A stretch of DNA of 38,200 nucleotides. Origin: an uncultured Verrucomicrobiales bacterium. Lineage in GTDB: Bacteria > Verrucomicrobiota > Verrucomicrobiia > Verrucomicrobiales > Akkermansiaceae. The stretch spans positions 1-38,200 of the forward strand of contig CALGZA010000032.1 of the NCBI GenBank assembly GCA_937934595.1, given 5' to 3'. This document shows, piece by piece, positions 19,058 through 28,496 of the stretch (within the stretch, counting starts at the first letter, position 1; each line of letters starts with the position of its first letter). The translations under genes were made by a program, and so were the position numbers. The notes under the pieces are model-generated. The model saw only the letters and a list, made by a program, of their open reading frames with translations. It had not been told where the DNA came from and ran no database searches.

Positions 19058-20236
19058 TTAGCCCAATAAGCCCTTCAGCTCATCAACCTTGTTTGTTTTT
19101 TCCCATGTAAGTGCAGAAAGATTATCCTCACGGCCAAAATGACCATAATTCGTAGTATGATTATAAATAGGTCGTAGCAGATCCAACTGTGTAATAATAT
19201 CCGCTGGCTTGAATGAAAATACATCCTGAATAGCTTTCTCTATCGCCTCTTCATCCACCTGATTCGTCCCAAAAGTATCCACACTCACACTAACTGGATG
19301 TGGATGTCCTATCGCATAAGCCACCTGTAGCTCAGCCTTAGAAGCCAAGCCTGAAGCAACTATGTTCTTAGCTACCCACCTACACATATAAGCAGCTGAG
19401 CGATCCACCTTAGACGGATCTTTACCAGAAAATGCACCACCTCCGTGACGCCCCATCCCACCATAAGTGTCTACGATAATCTTCCTGCCAGTAAGACCAG
19501 CATCTCCCTCAGGACCACCAATCACAAACTGACCAGTAGGATTAATCAACAACTCAGTCTCCTTCGTAATCAATGCAGCCGGTATCACACGCCTAATCAA
19601 ATCCTTCTCTAATATCTCTCTAATCTCCGGAGTCGAAATACTATCCTCATGCATCGTAGAAACGACTACTGCTGTAACATGAGTGGGCTTGCCATCCACA
19701 TACTGCATCGAAACCTGAGTCTTCGAATCAGGCCTCAACCATGTATGTTGTCCAGATTTACGTAAAAGCGTCAGCTCCTTACCCAACTTATGTGACCATG
19801 AAATCGGTGCTGGCATAAGCTCTTTAGTCTCATCACAAGCATAACCAAACATGATCCCCTGATCACCAGCTCCCTGCTCCTCACTATCCTTATGATCCGC
19901 ACCCTCAGCATCCACACCTTGTGCAATATCGGGAGACTGCTGACCTATTAAATTCATGAAAAAGAAACTATCCGCATTAAACTTACACGCTTTATCAGTA
20001 TAACCTATCTCACGTATCGCCTTCTCAACTACTGAGCGACTATCAAAATCTGCATGCGTCGTAATCTCACCAGCTAGCCCCACCACATTATCTTTCACAA
20101 ATGTCTCACACGCCACACGGCTGTTCACATCTTGAGCAAGACACGCATCTAGGATGGCATCAGAAATAGTATCACATACTTTATCAGGGTGTCCCTCAGT
20201 CACAGACTCTGAGGAAAATATAAATGGTCTAGGCAT
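19058..20236 (-). CDS. metK: S-adenosylmethionine synthetase
   Basis: MetK makes S-adenosylmethionine from methionine and ATP in the cytoplasm. The 392-residue protein has all landmarks: [17 protein letters not shown] (14-30), the [12 protein letters not shown] signature (122-133), the glycine-rich phosphate-binding [16 protein letters not shown] (265-280) and [16 protein letters not shown]. The length is normal. It is the first gene of the leftward metK-ahcY pair, so SAM supply and SAH removal are controlled together. The ATG at 20236 lies only 62 bp from the divergent regulator start, leaving no room for a SAM riboswitch leader. Control is therefore expected at the promoter by the divergent SahR-like protein. 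Confidence 0.98.
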   Translation of the reverse strand: MPRPFIFSSESVTEGHPDKVCDTISDAILDACLAQDVNSRVACETFVKDNVVGLAGEITTHADFDSRSVVEKAIREIGYTDKACKFNADSFFFMNLIGQQSPDIAQGVDAEGADHKDSEEQGAGDQGIMFGYACDETKELMPAPISWSHKLGKELTLLRKSGQHTWLRPDSKTQVSMQYVDGKPTHVTAVVVSTMHEDSISTPEIREILEKDLIRRVIPAALITKETELLINPTGQFVIGGPEGDAGLTGRKIIVDTYGGMGRHGGGAFSGKDPSKVDRSAAYMCRWVAKNIVASGLASKAELQVAYAIGHPHPVSVSVDTFGTNQVDEEAIEKAIQDVFSFKPADIITQLDLLRPIYNHTTNYGHFGREDNLSALTWEKTNKVDELKGLLG

Positions 20237-20258
20237 AATGTTTAATTCAGCTTGCTGT

Positions 20259-20284
20259 TATCAACAAATCTTGATACGTTGATA
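20259..20284. promoter_or_regulatory. Probable operator of the SahR-like regulator
   Basis: In the 62-bp divergent gap, TATCAA (20259-20264) and TTGATA (20271-20276) form a perfect inverted repeat with a 6-bp centre. A further TTGATA (20279-20284) repeats the right arm 8 bp on. Symmetric sites of this size suit a dimeric ArsR-type winged helix. The position would let one protein control metK-ahcY and its own gene. Binding is inferred. Confidence 0.7.
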
Positions 20285-20298
20285 TAACCCAATTTACC

Positions 20299-21216
20299 AT
20301 GCCGTCAATTATTAATTCACTAAAAGTCATCTCAGACCCAACAAGACTTCGCATTCTGAACCTCCTTCATGAACAAGAACTCAGCGTCGCCGACTTGCAG
20401 GAAATACTAAACATGGGCCAGAGCCGTATGTCCACACAGTTATCACAGCTCAAAAACGAAGACCTCACTACTGACCGGCGTGTCGGTAAAAACAATCTCT
20501 ACACAGCAACCATCCCAGAATGCCTCACTTCCATAATCGCAGAAGCCGTCCACGAAATGCCTGAAACCATCCAAGATCAAGCCGCCCTCCAACACCTCCT
20601 CAACAAAAGACAAAACAAATCAAAAGCATACTTTGACGAACTAGCTGGAAAATTCGGCAAACACTACGTCCCAGGCAGATCATGGAAAGCACTCGCTGAA
20701 GCACTTCTTAAAATCCTCAACTACGAAATAGTCGCTGACCTAGGAGCCGGAGAAGGAACCCTATCACAACTTCTCGCTCAGAAAGCAAAAAAAGTCATCG
20801 CCATTGATAGCTCAGAAAAAATGGTAGAATTTGGTACCCAACTCGCCAAAAACCATGACCTACCTAACCTAGAATACAGACTAGGTGACATCTCATCACC
20901 ACCCATCGATGATCAAGCTGTAGACCTCACCATCTTTAGCCAAGCTCTCCACCACGCTGATCGCCCACGTAAAGCACTGCGCGAAGCATTCCGTATCTTA
21001 AAGCCAGGCGGAGTAATAGTCATACTAGATCTCCTTCAGCATAACTTCGAACAAGCTAAAGAACTATATTACGATGTCCATCTCGGCTTCTCAGAAGTAG
21101 AACTATACTCCATGATGGACGATGCTGGATTTAAAGCCATCGACGTAGTAATAGCCGATAAAGAACCAGAAACCCCTCACTTCCAAACCCTCCTCGGTGT
21201 TGCCAGAAAAAGCTAA
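20299..21216 (+). CDS. ArsR-type regulator fused to a SAM-dependent methyltransferase (SahR-like)
   Basis: A 305-residue two-domain protein. Residues 1-75 are an ArsR winged helix: VISDPTRLRILNLLHEQELS, then a recognition helix around MGQSRMSTQLSQLKNE, then the RRVGKNNLY wing. Residues 105-250 are a class I methyltransferase fold with motif I ADLGAGEGT (146-154), the acidic end of strand 2 (D170), ALHHADRP and LKPGG (234-238). No metal-binding Cys pair of classic ArsR is present. This layout matches SahR, a repressor of methionine and SAH-recycling genes described in Proteobacteria, which responds to SAH through its methyltransferase-like pocket. Divergence from metK-ahcY strongly supports the same role. 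An alternative is a true methyltransferase with regulatory side activity. Confidence 0.9.
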   Translation: MPSIINSLKVISDPTRLRILNLLHEQELSVADLQEILNMGQSRMSTQLSQLKNEDLTTDRRVGKNNLYTATIPECLTSIIAEAVHEMPETIQDQAALQHLLNKRQNKSKAYFDELAGKFGKHYVPGRSWKALAEALLKILNYEIVADLGAGEGTLSQLLAQKAKKVIAIDSSEKMVEFGTQLAKNHDLPNLEYRLGDISSPPIDDQAVDLTIFSQALHHADRPRKALREAFRILKPGGVIVILDLLQHNFEQAKELYYDVHLGFSEVELYSMMDDAGFKAIDVVIADKEPETPHFQTLLGVARKS

Positions 21217-21237
21217 CTCCCAACAACACCATTAAAC

Positions 21238-24200
21238 TTACTTAATACTCTTCAGATACTCCATCATCGCATCAAACTGCTTCTTAGCATCATTGTTAAA
21301 CGCAGGCAGCGGTGACTTATTATCTATCGTATACCTTGGCATCTTAGTAGTCGGAGTGATCCTCTGAGGATTCTCCATCCAGCGGTGATAATAACCAGTC
21401 CGCAAACGACGAGCCACCTGATCAAAATTAATACCCTCAACCTCAAAAGCAGCCGTTGCCTTATCTTTTCCATTCGCATGACATATAGTGCAAGCAAAGC
21501 CACCATCAGCCCCCAGCAGCTTCAACCCCTTTTTCGCCAAATCAACATCCAGCTTCTTAGACGCCGGCAACATAGGAGTCATCCCATGCTGCGCAGCCAA
21601 ACCCTCACTCAATAAAACAGCCCTAGACCTAAACGCAGGCATCCGCATCGCCAACCAAGGTCGCGGACGTCGGTCTAATGTCCCGTCAAGCATCTGTCTA
21701 ACATAATCTGTATGCAGCATCTCACCCACATGCGTTAGTGACGGCCGTGACTGATCCACCTTATGATGCTCATCCACAGGCACACCCTTAGCCAAATGAC
21801 CACTCTGCGAATGAAGCGATTCCAATAATGAAGGCAAATCATCACGCTGGTGACAAGCCACACAGTTCAAAGCCTTAACCTGACGCTGCGCAAAATCATG
21901 ACTAGAAACACTCCTAAAAGTACTAACAGCACCATTCTCGTAATGCTTCCTATATCCCTCTAACAAAACCCTATCTTTAGCCGAAAGATTAAGCACCGGT
22001 GACTTAGCAACAGCTTTATGAGTAGTCGATACACAACCATGTTCAGACCAAGGCTTACTAAAAATCTCCTCAAAGCTCATCAACTTAGCATTCTCATCAG
22101 GCAAACCACTGTGACAAGAAGAACACTGATGCCTTGCTACCAACTTAGCTCCTCTCACCGCATCACCAGCAGGTAACTTCATCGCCTTAGGTGCTTTCCC
22201 CTCAGATTCAGCTCGCAAAAACGCCGCTATCTGCCCAGCCTCATCACCACTCAAACCAAAATCTGGCATCTTAATAGAAGCATGATGTTTATCCGGCTGA
22301 ACCAAAAACGCAGCTAAAGATACCTGGCTATACTTCTCTGAGATACGGTTCAGCGCAACACGCCCAGACTCAGCATCATACCCCTTGTCAGGTAAGCTAT
22401 GACATGCCACACATCCTAACTTATGGAAATGCGCTCCGCCTAATTTAACATCGGCAGCACCTACATTCAACGCCTTCCCCCTCTTAGCCTCTACCTTTAA
22501 TGACGCAAGATAAGCAGCCATATCAGCAGCATCCTTCTTCCCCTCTTTAGTAGAACCATCCACCACAGCCGGCATCGTAGTCCCAGGCTTCACAGTATGA
22601 GGAGAAACCAACCACTGAGCCAACCACTTCTCACTAACACGTGAACCTATACCCACCATATCAGGACCCTTGTCCCCTAACTCAGGAAAATGCAACGCCT
22701 CCTCAGACTTATGACAACTCACACAGTTCTGCTTCGCCATAACATCTCTCCCATGTCGCAATGCCATAAACTTTTTAAGCTCCTCAGTAGACTCATGCTT
22801 GAAATATGAAGACCCCACACTCTGTCTAGAAAACTCAGACCCCTTCCACATCAACCTAACATTCCCAGAACCATCATTCCCTCCCCTATAAACCATCTTA
22901 AATCGATGCTTCCCAGGGTTCAACCTCAATGGACTAGAAACCTTAGCCCCCAGCTTGCCCTTCTCCTCTAATATAACCTCCCCATTAATACTAAGCTTAA
23001 CCTCACCCTCACCATGAAAAGAAAACTCAAACGTATCCCTGTCCTCCAAATCTAAAAAACCTGACCAAGTCGAAATATACGCCTCATTACCTTTCAGCAT
23101 ATCACTAACAGCATCCTTACTAGATGTATACTCAGCTGCCAAACGCGCCACTCGCTGATCTATCTTATCTCCAACCTCTATCGTCTGACGTAATCCAGGA
23201 ACAAGATTCTTAGGCACCGTTGCCCCCTCATCACTTGATCGTAATGTTATCCCATCTTCATGCGCACCAAGCTTATGGACAGTATGATAAATATCACCCG
23301 CAGCCTTACTACCATCAGCAAATTTCAATTTATAAGAAAGGCTCATCTGGTCAGCAGGCTTAATGCTCGGTATCTCCAAAAACACCGTCTTACCATCCTC
23401 CAGCAAAGTACTCTTCACCACCTCCACCTTATCACGCTTCCTATACTTCTGACTCTCCTGCTTAGTTGCCTGCTCCTCAGCCTTTAAATCAGGATTATCA
23501 ATAGAAAAATCTCCAGAGCCATACATCGATGAACGTATATATTTCCATCTCTCTAACTTAAAACTAAATTTATCATTCACTGTCTCAGCATCTAGCCCCT
23601 TCTCAAAACGAATAAAAATACCCTTCTTAGTCACCTCCAAACGATCTGGAATCGTAACTTCACCACCTGTATATCGCACCCTATGGAATGCCTGCTCAGT
23701 CGCCGCATTCGTCTGCCAACCACGGAAACCAAGAGTATACAAAGATCCATCACTCTGGAAACGAGCCCTCATTGCAGATGAATTAAGTCTCACAGGAACT
23801 CGCACCACTCCACCCTGCATCACACCATCTACTTCCTGACGTAAAACCCTGTAAATAGAACTCTTACCATAAGAAAGATGTAGCAACTCCCCAGACTTTA
23901 GTCCCCAGTCCACACCATCAGGAACCCACGCCTGACCACCACCAGAATTATCCACACTCATCGGAAAATAACACAACGGTAAATGCATCTCCTGCCCCTT
24001 AAGAGCATGCGCTGCAGGCTCTACGCCCAAGAACTTATCCTTCTCAGTAAAATAGTTTAACTTACACCGCGGCTGCCAGCTACCCTCATTTTCACCAGTA
24101 GTCATCTCACCATTAGGCCCTATCCCTAAACCACCAGGAGCACGTAAACCAGTCGCCATCACCTCCATCTTCTTACCATCCTTTGATATCTTCATCATCG

Positions 24201-26868
24201 TACCATTATGAGGCAGTATCCTATCAAAACCTCTTCCACCACCCCGCACAGGAGCACCCTTCACAATATAAAAATCTCCATTCTTGTCCGTCTGTAATCC
24301 AAACGTAAATTCATGAAAATTACTCGTCACATAAACGTCATTATTAAAACACTCATACCAATCCGCCTCACCATCACCATCCAAATCATGCAACCGCGTT
24401 ATCTGGTCTCGCCCATTCACATAAACCACATCATTCACTATCTTTAACCCCAGTGGCTCATAAAGACCTGTCGCAAATCTACGCCACCTCACATCACCCC
24501 ACTTACCCTTCAGCCCCTTCACCACCCACACATCACCGTTCCACATACTCAGTGCCGCAGAATCTCCATCAGAAAATAAATCCAAGCCTCCTGGCTTTAT
24601 CTTAGAAAACCATGGATTAACAACAGGTAAACCAATCGTATCAACTGCCCAAGCACCCTTATCATCACCCAAGCTAGCCTGAGCCAAAACCTCATCAGGA
24701 TACAAAGCCTTACCACCACCCTTCGTCAATGAAACCAACTCACGCGGAACAGGAACCGTAGAATCTAACACCTTCTTAACATGATCAGCACTACCCTGCA
24801 CACCACTACTATAAGCTAAACTCAACATAGTAGAATCTCCCTTAGCCGGAATAGTCAAAGTCAAAGCCCCTCCATCAGATTTACCAAACTTCAAACCATC
24901 ACCCTTAACATAAACATAATGATCTTCTACAAATGATAACGGCTTAAGAGCCGGAGCCTTTGAACTATATACATCTACCTCAGAAAACAACGTATGTGAT
25001 CCCCCTCCACTCTTCCCTGAACTACAAACAAAAAGCAACTTATGAAACTTACCTAAAGTCTTCCCCTCAGGGGCAACAACAGCAACTCCATGCTTGCCTC
25101 CAGGACCCATCCCACTCGTATCAAACCTAGTAATCAGCTTCCATCCCCTCCACGCTAACTTCCGCCCCTTATAAGCAGCATCTGCTGTATCCTTAACCGC
25201 ACCATAAATCTCAACCTTCTGCGGAGCTCTCTCCCCAACATGACTAGAATAAACATGAATACGGCTCACATCCTGAAGTTCACCCAAATTCAACTCCAAT
25301 CGCCCAAGTCCCTCTTTCCCTTCAAAAAAGAAACTACGATCAATATCTTTGCCATGTCCCGCACCCAGCCCATCATTAAGTCGCACCGCCACACCCTCCT
25401 CATCTCCACCCTTCTTATGCGTCTGTAAAAACCCCGGGATCACCCTGAAAAAAGTCTTATCATTCTTACTCCTATCCACCGTATCATCAGCAGATGGCCC
25501 TCCCATAGAAAGCTCACTCCAGTCACCATCTGTCTTATCCACAACTACACTCACCTTACCTGGCAAAGCCTCTGGAACCACCTTACCATCATCACGCGAA
25601 GAACTAGAGATCTTAGCAAACGTTCCAGATTCATCAATCTCCACCTTAGCCCCCGCACCATCAGCTACCAGTAAAATTCTATCACTTTTTGACGCAGCCA
25701 AATCCATCTGCCTATGAACCACCGGTAAACCACTCACCACATCACCATAAGGCATCTCTAACACCCTAGAACCATGCACAGAATAATCTAAAATCGTCCT
25801 CCCACCATATCGGAAAAAACCACGAAACCTCCCATGATCAGCATCCAAGTTACCATAACCCTTAATCCGCCTCTTATCTGCAAAAGAACCACTCTTATCC
25901 GCCCACCCAGACTGAAGTGAAGTCTGCATAATCCTCCCACTATCATTCGCCAACCGGTTAATACCACCATGAGCACCAGTCCACGGAGTTCCAGAAAAAT
26001 AAATACCACCACGATGCGCCGAACTCATCCTCAACGTCTCAGTATCAAACAAACCCAACATCGACTCACTAGCAGAAAGCTCTAACAATAAACCTTTAAG
26101 AGCTCCCACCCTCCTCACCCCATCATAATGATCCTCAAAAACATTTGCCCACACAGGACCTATATCCATTTTCTCATACCACTTAGCATTCGGATTCTTC
26201 GCCGCATGATACTTGGCCCAGTCAGCTCGGCTCACACCTAACTTCTCTAACACCTCATCCAGCGTCTGCTTCACATCCCACTCCCTCACAGTCACCTTCC
26301 TAAAACTAACCCTAGAAGTCGGATCGTGGTTCTGTAAACCTATATGACCCTCCTTATCACCCCTACCTCGCTGAGTCGTAAACACATTCACCAGCTCACC
26401 ATTAATCACTATTATGATTTTATCCTCCCAAGTCGTAATCTGATAGCTATTCCACTCACCAGCCTTCTTCAGACTATTATGACTAGGCGCCTGAATGTTA
26501 TAAATAGACCCCGTGTCCTTCTTACCAGCCTTATCTCCACTCAACTGACACTCATAACCCTTCCTTACAGCCACCCATGGATCATTCCCAGGATCAGGGA
26601 AACGAACAAAAATACCAGAATTCCACTTAGGATTAGGAAGCTTAAACTCTACATCAAACGTCGCATTCCCATATGACTTACCTGCATACCACATCATACC
26701 CATCCCACCCTCACTCGTTGCTATATCATTCTCAACAGAAAACTTCCCCGGCCCAGACTGCTTCCACTGCTTATGATCCGCAGGAAATAACTCAACAACC
26801 TCAGACCCAAAACATGAACCGCAAAATATTGCACAGAGAAAAGCCTTAATAAATGTGTTTCTAATCAT
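21238..26868 (-). CDS. Giant secreted protein: DUF1080-like, propeller dehydrogenase-like, PA14-like and five cytochrome c motifs
   Basis: An 1876-residue exported protein with a signal peptide (MIRNTFIKAFLCAIFCGSCFG). In order it has: a DUF1080/concanavalin-like domain (about 25-215; WNSGIFVRFPDPGNDPW, GHIGLQNHD); a DUF6797-like region (about 235-400); a beta-rich middle; a sorbosone/glucose-dehydrogenase-like propeller (about 745-1080; GLRAPGGLGIGPNGEMTTG); a PA14-like module (about 1255-1350; LNPGKHRFKMVYRGG); then five CXXCH haem sites near residues 1382, 1485, 1580, 1668 and 1792. Proteins of this kind are typical of Planctomycetota and Verrucomicrobiota and are linked to periplasmic breakdown of sugars or glycans with electrons passed to haems. 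The substrate is unknown. It converges on the regulator gene with a 21-bp gap. No terminator is obvious. Confidence 0.93.
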   Translation of the reverse strand: MIRNTFIKAFLCAIFCGSCFGSEVVELFPADHKQWKQSGPGKFSVENDIATSEGGMGMMWYAGKSYGNATFDVEFKLPNPKWNSGIFVRFPDPGNDPWVAVRKGYECQLSGDKAGKKDTGSIYNIQAPSHNSLKKAGEWNSYQITTWEDKIIIVINGELVNVFTTQRGRGDKEGHIGLQNHDPTSRVSFRKVTVREWDVKQTLDEVLEKLGVSRADWAKYHAAKNPNAKWYEKMDIGPVWANVFEDHYDGVRRVGALKGLLLELSASESMLGLFDTETLRMSSAHRGGIYFSGTPWTGAHGGINRLANDSGRIMQTSLQSGWADKSGSFADKRRIKGYGNLDADHGRFRGFFRYGGRTILDYSVHGSRVLEMPYGDVVSGLPVVHRQMDLAASKSDRILLVADGAGAKVEIDESGTFAKISSSSRDDGKVVPEALPGKVSVVVDKTDGDWSELSMGGPSADDTVDRSKNDKTFFRVIPGFLQTHKKGGDEEGVAVRLNDGLGAGHGKDIDRSFFFEGKEGLGRLELNLGELQDVSRIHVYSSHVGERAPQKVEIYGAVKDTADAAYKGRKLAWRGWKLITRFDTSGMGPGGKHGVAVVAPEGKTLGKFHKLLFVCSSGKSGGGSHTLFSEVDVYSSKAPALKPLSFVEDHYVYVKGDGLKFGKSDGGALTLTIPAKGDSTMLSLAYSSGVQGSADHVKKVLDSTVPVPRELVSLTKGGGKALYPDEVLAQASLGDDKGAWAVDTIGLPVVNPWFSKIKPGGLDLFSDGDSAALSMWNGDVWVVKGLKGKWGDVRWRRFATGLYEPLGLKIVNDVVYVNGRDQITRLHDLDGDGEADWYECFNNDVYVTSNFHEFTFGLQTDKNGDFYIVKGAPVRGGGRGFDRILPHNGTMMKISKDGKKMEVMATGLRAPGGLGIGPNGEMTTGENEGSWQPRCKLNYFTEKDKFLGVEPAAHALKGQEMHLPLCYFPMSVDNSGGGQAWVPDGVDWGLKSGELLHLSYGKSSIYRVLRQEVDGVMQGGVVRVPVRLNSSAMRARFQSDGSLYTLGFRGWQTNAATEQAFHRVRYTGGEVTIPDRLEVTKKGIFIRFEKGLDAETVNDKFSFKLERWKYIRSSMYGSGDFSIDNPDLKAEEQATKQESQKYRKRDKVEVVKSTLLEDGKTVFLEIPSIKPADQMSLSYKLKFADGSKAAGDIYHTVHKLGAHEDGITLRSSDEGATVPKNLVPGLRQTIEVGDKIDQRVARLAAEYTSSKDAVSDMLKGNEAYISTWSGFLDLEDRDTFEFSFHGEGEVKLSINGEVILEEKGKLGAKVSSPLRLNPGKHRFKMVYRGGNDGSGNVRLMWKGSEFSRQSVGSSYFKHESTEELKKFMALRHGRDVMAKQNCVSCHKSEEALHFPELGDKGPDMVGIGSRVSEKWLAQWLVSPHTVKPGTTMPAVVDGSTKEGKKDAADMAAYLASLKVEAKRGKALNVGAADVKLGGAHFHKLGCVACHSLPDKGYDAESGRVALNRISEKYSQVSLAAFLVQPDKHHASIKMPDFGLSGDEAGQIAAFLRAESEGKAPKAMKLPAGDAVRGAKLVARHQCSSCHSGLPDENAKLMSFEEIFSKPWSEHGCVSTTHKAVAKSPVLNLSAKDRVLLEGYRKHYENGAVSTFRSVSSHDFAQRQVKALNCVACHQRDDLPSLLESLHSQSGHLAKGVPVDEHHKVDQSRPSLTHVGEMLHTDYVRQMLDGTLDRRPRPWLAMRMPAFRSRAVLLSEGLAAQHGMTPMLPASKKLDVDLAKKGLKLLGADGGFACTICHANGKDKATAAFEVEGINFDQVARRLRTGYYHRWMENPQRITPTTKMPRYTIDNKSPLPAFNNDAKKQFDAMMEYLKSIK

Positions 26869-26927
26869 AGTATCTAGTAAAATAAATAATAAATAAATAG
26901 TAGCCCGTAACCAACAAGCTACAACCC

Positions 26928-28073
26928 TTAATTTGCCTCCACCCTCACCCTCAGACTCTCATACCCCAAAACACGCTTGTAGCCATCCTCATCCTCATAA
27001 TTATTTACAGAATCAATATGCTCTATAAAAGACACCCGCTCACTCATAACCTTCAACACAGTCCGGATAATCAAACGAGCATGATTAGCCCCCAAACAAC
27101 TATGAACCCCACTACCAAAACCAATATGCGGATTCGGCTTACGGTCTATCCTCAGCTCCTCAGGAGAATCAAACACACTCGAATCAAAATTCGCAGACGC
27201 CCAACATAATCCCACCCTCTCATCAGCCTCCAACTCCTCACCATGAACATCCGTCTTCATAGGACACGTCCTGCCAATATGTGTCAAAGGAGACAGAAAA
27301 CGAACAAACTCCTCAGTCGCCGCATTGATCAACTTCGGCTCATCCCGTAACCTCACTAACAACTCAGGATCATTCGCCAAATGACCAATAATAGCCGAAA
27401 CAGAATGTATTATCGTATCTCGCCCACCAGCAAAAACCAAATTAGAAAAACCCAGCATCTCATCACGTGTCAACCCACGCCCATCATACTCAGCACCCAC
27501 CAAAACAGAGAAAAAATCATCACCAGGATCAGCCTCAGCCCTATCTATCTGTGAATGCAGATACTCCTCCAGCTCCTCTCCCCTTGACTTCCCATCATCA
27601 GTATTCCTGAAAACATGAATCCCCCAACTAATAAACAACTCAGCCTCAGACTCAGGAATACCTAATAAATAAGTCAACGCCCTAGACTGCAACGGCAAAG
27701 AAAAATCACGCACAATCTCAGCAGATTCCAACCCAGCTACAACATCAAACAACTCACCGACAAGCCCCTCAACACGCGCCACAAACTCCGGCTGACGCGG
27801 CCGATTAAAAACCGGCTCCACTATCCTCCTATAAGCCTTATGCACAGGCGGATCAGTCTCTATAGGTAGCTGCCTCACACTACGATCACCCTCCTCAGAA
27901 GGAATCGGCACCCGAAACGGTGTATCAGAACTAAAAGTCGTAAAATCCTTAGCTGCTCGTCTCACATCCTTATAGCCCAGTATCATCGGAATACGCTCCT
28001 CACCATAACGAACTGGTAACACACCCCTCTCCTCTCGGGCCTCTCTAAACGGATCAAATGGACATGATGACAT
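26928..28073 (-). CDS. Cytochrome P450
   Basis: A 381-residue soluble bacterial P450, slightly short but complete. It has the C-helix HKAYRR (78-83), the I-helix oxygen-binding AGGRDT (215-220), the K-helix ExxR (E255-R258) and the haem loop GFGSGVHSCLG with the ligand Cys at 326. There is no membrane helix. It lies just upstream of the giant cytochrome gene (59 bp) and downstream of a ferredoxin gene (44 bp), all leftward. The ferredoxin is the likely electron donor; no ferredoxin reductase is in the window. The layout resembles class I P450 systems (P450cam type). The substrate cannot be predicted; a small terpene, fatty acid or steroid-like molecule is possible. Confidence 0.96.
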   Translation of the reverse strand: MSSCPFDPFREAREERGVLPVRYGEERIPMILGYKDVRRAAKDFTTFSSDTPFRVPIPSEEGDRSVRQLPIETDPPVHKAYRRIVEPVFNRPRQPEFVARVEGLVGELFDVVAGLESAEIVRDFSLPLQSRALTYLLGIPESEAELFISWGIHVFRNTDDGKSRGEELEEYLHSQIDRAEADPGDDFFSVLVGAEYDGRGLTRDEMLGFSNLVFAGGRDTIIHSVSAIIGHLANDPELLVRLRDEPKLINAATEEFVRFLSPLTHIGRTCPMKTDVHGEELEADERVGLCWASANFDSSVFDSPEELRIDRKPNPHIGFGSGVHSCLGANHARLIIRTVLKVMSERVSFIEHIDSVNNYEDEDGYKRVLGYESLRVRVEAN

Positions 28074-28117
28074 AGCGTAAATCAGTTAAATAGTTATAAA
28101 TTAAAAATTAAAATAGC

Positions 28118-28429
28118 CTAAGAACCAGGAACCTCCATCACCAAACCATCAACCTCATCAGATACCTCTATCTGACAACACAACCTACTCCTATCACAAA
28201 CCGAATCCTCAAACTCCAATAAATCCATCTCATCCTCACTAGCCTTACCCAGCTTCTCAAGCCACTCAGGCGCCAAATGAACATGACAGCTAGCACAAGC
28301 CCCCACACCACCACAATTACCATCTATCCCCTCCACATCATGCTCAAGAGCCGTCTCCATAACAGTCCCCACAGAACCATCCACCACTACCTCTCGCCCA
28401 CCAGATTCAATAAAAGTAATTTTAGCCAT
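28118..28429 (-). CDS. [2Fe-2S] ferredoxin, putidaredoxin/adrenodoxin type
   Basis: A 103-residue ferredoxin that carries electrons to the adjacent P450. Cluster ligands are C39, C45 and C48 (CGGVGACASCHV) and the second Cys of SRLCCQI (C85), the same pattern as putidaredoxin. It ends MEVPGS and lacks the C-terminal Trp that putidaredoxin uses on P450cam. I chose the ATG at 28429 because MAKITFIESGG is the normal family start; an in-frame GTG at 28441 would add four residues. It is separated from the P450 gene by 44 bp in the same direction, so they are probably cotranscribed. Confidence 0.95.
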   Translation of the reverse strand: MAKITFIESGGREVVVDGSVGTVMETALEHDVEGIDGNCGGVGACASCHVHLAPEWLEKLGKASEDEMDLLEFEDSVCDRSRLCCQIEVSDEVDGLVMEVPGS

Positions 28430-28496
28430 AATATTGCGCACTCAGAGATAATCCAATAACCCACCCAGATCAACCCAAATCAACACACCACCATCA

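Noticed and set aside
20237-20298. SAM riboswitch upstream of metK
   Set aside because: The gap to the divergent gene is only 62 bp and is filled by the inverted repeat; no multi-stem aptamer or terminator fits.
26881-26927. Short inverted repeat GTAGC...GCTAC between the P450 and giant cytochrome genes
   Set aside because: The arms are only 5 bp with a 13-base gap and there is no T run, so neither a terminator nor an operator can be supported.
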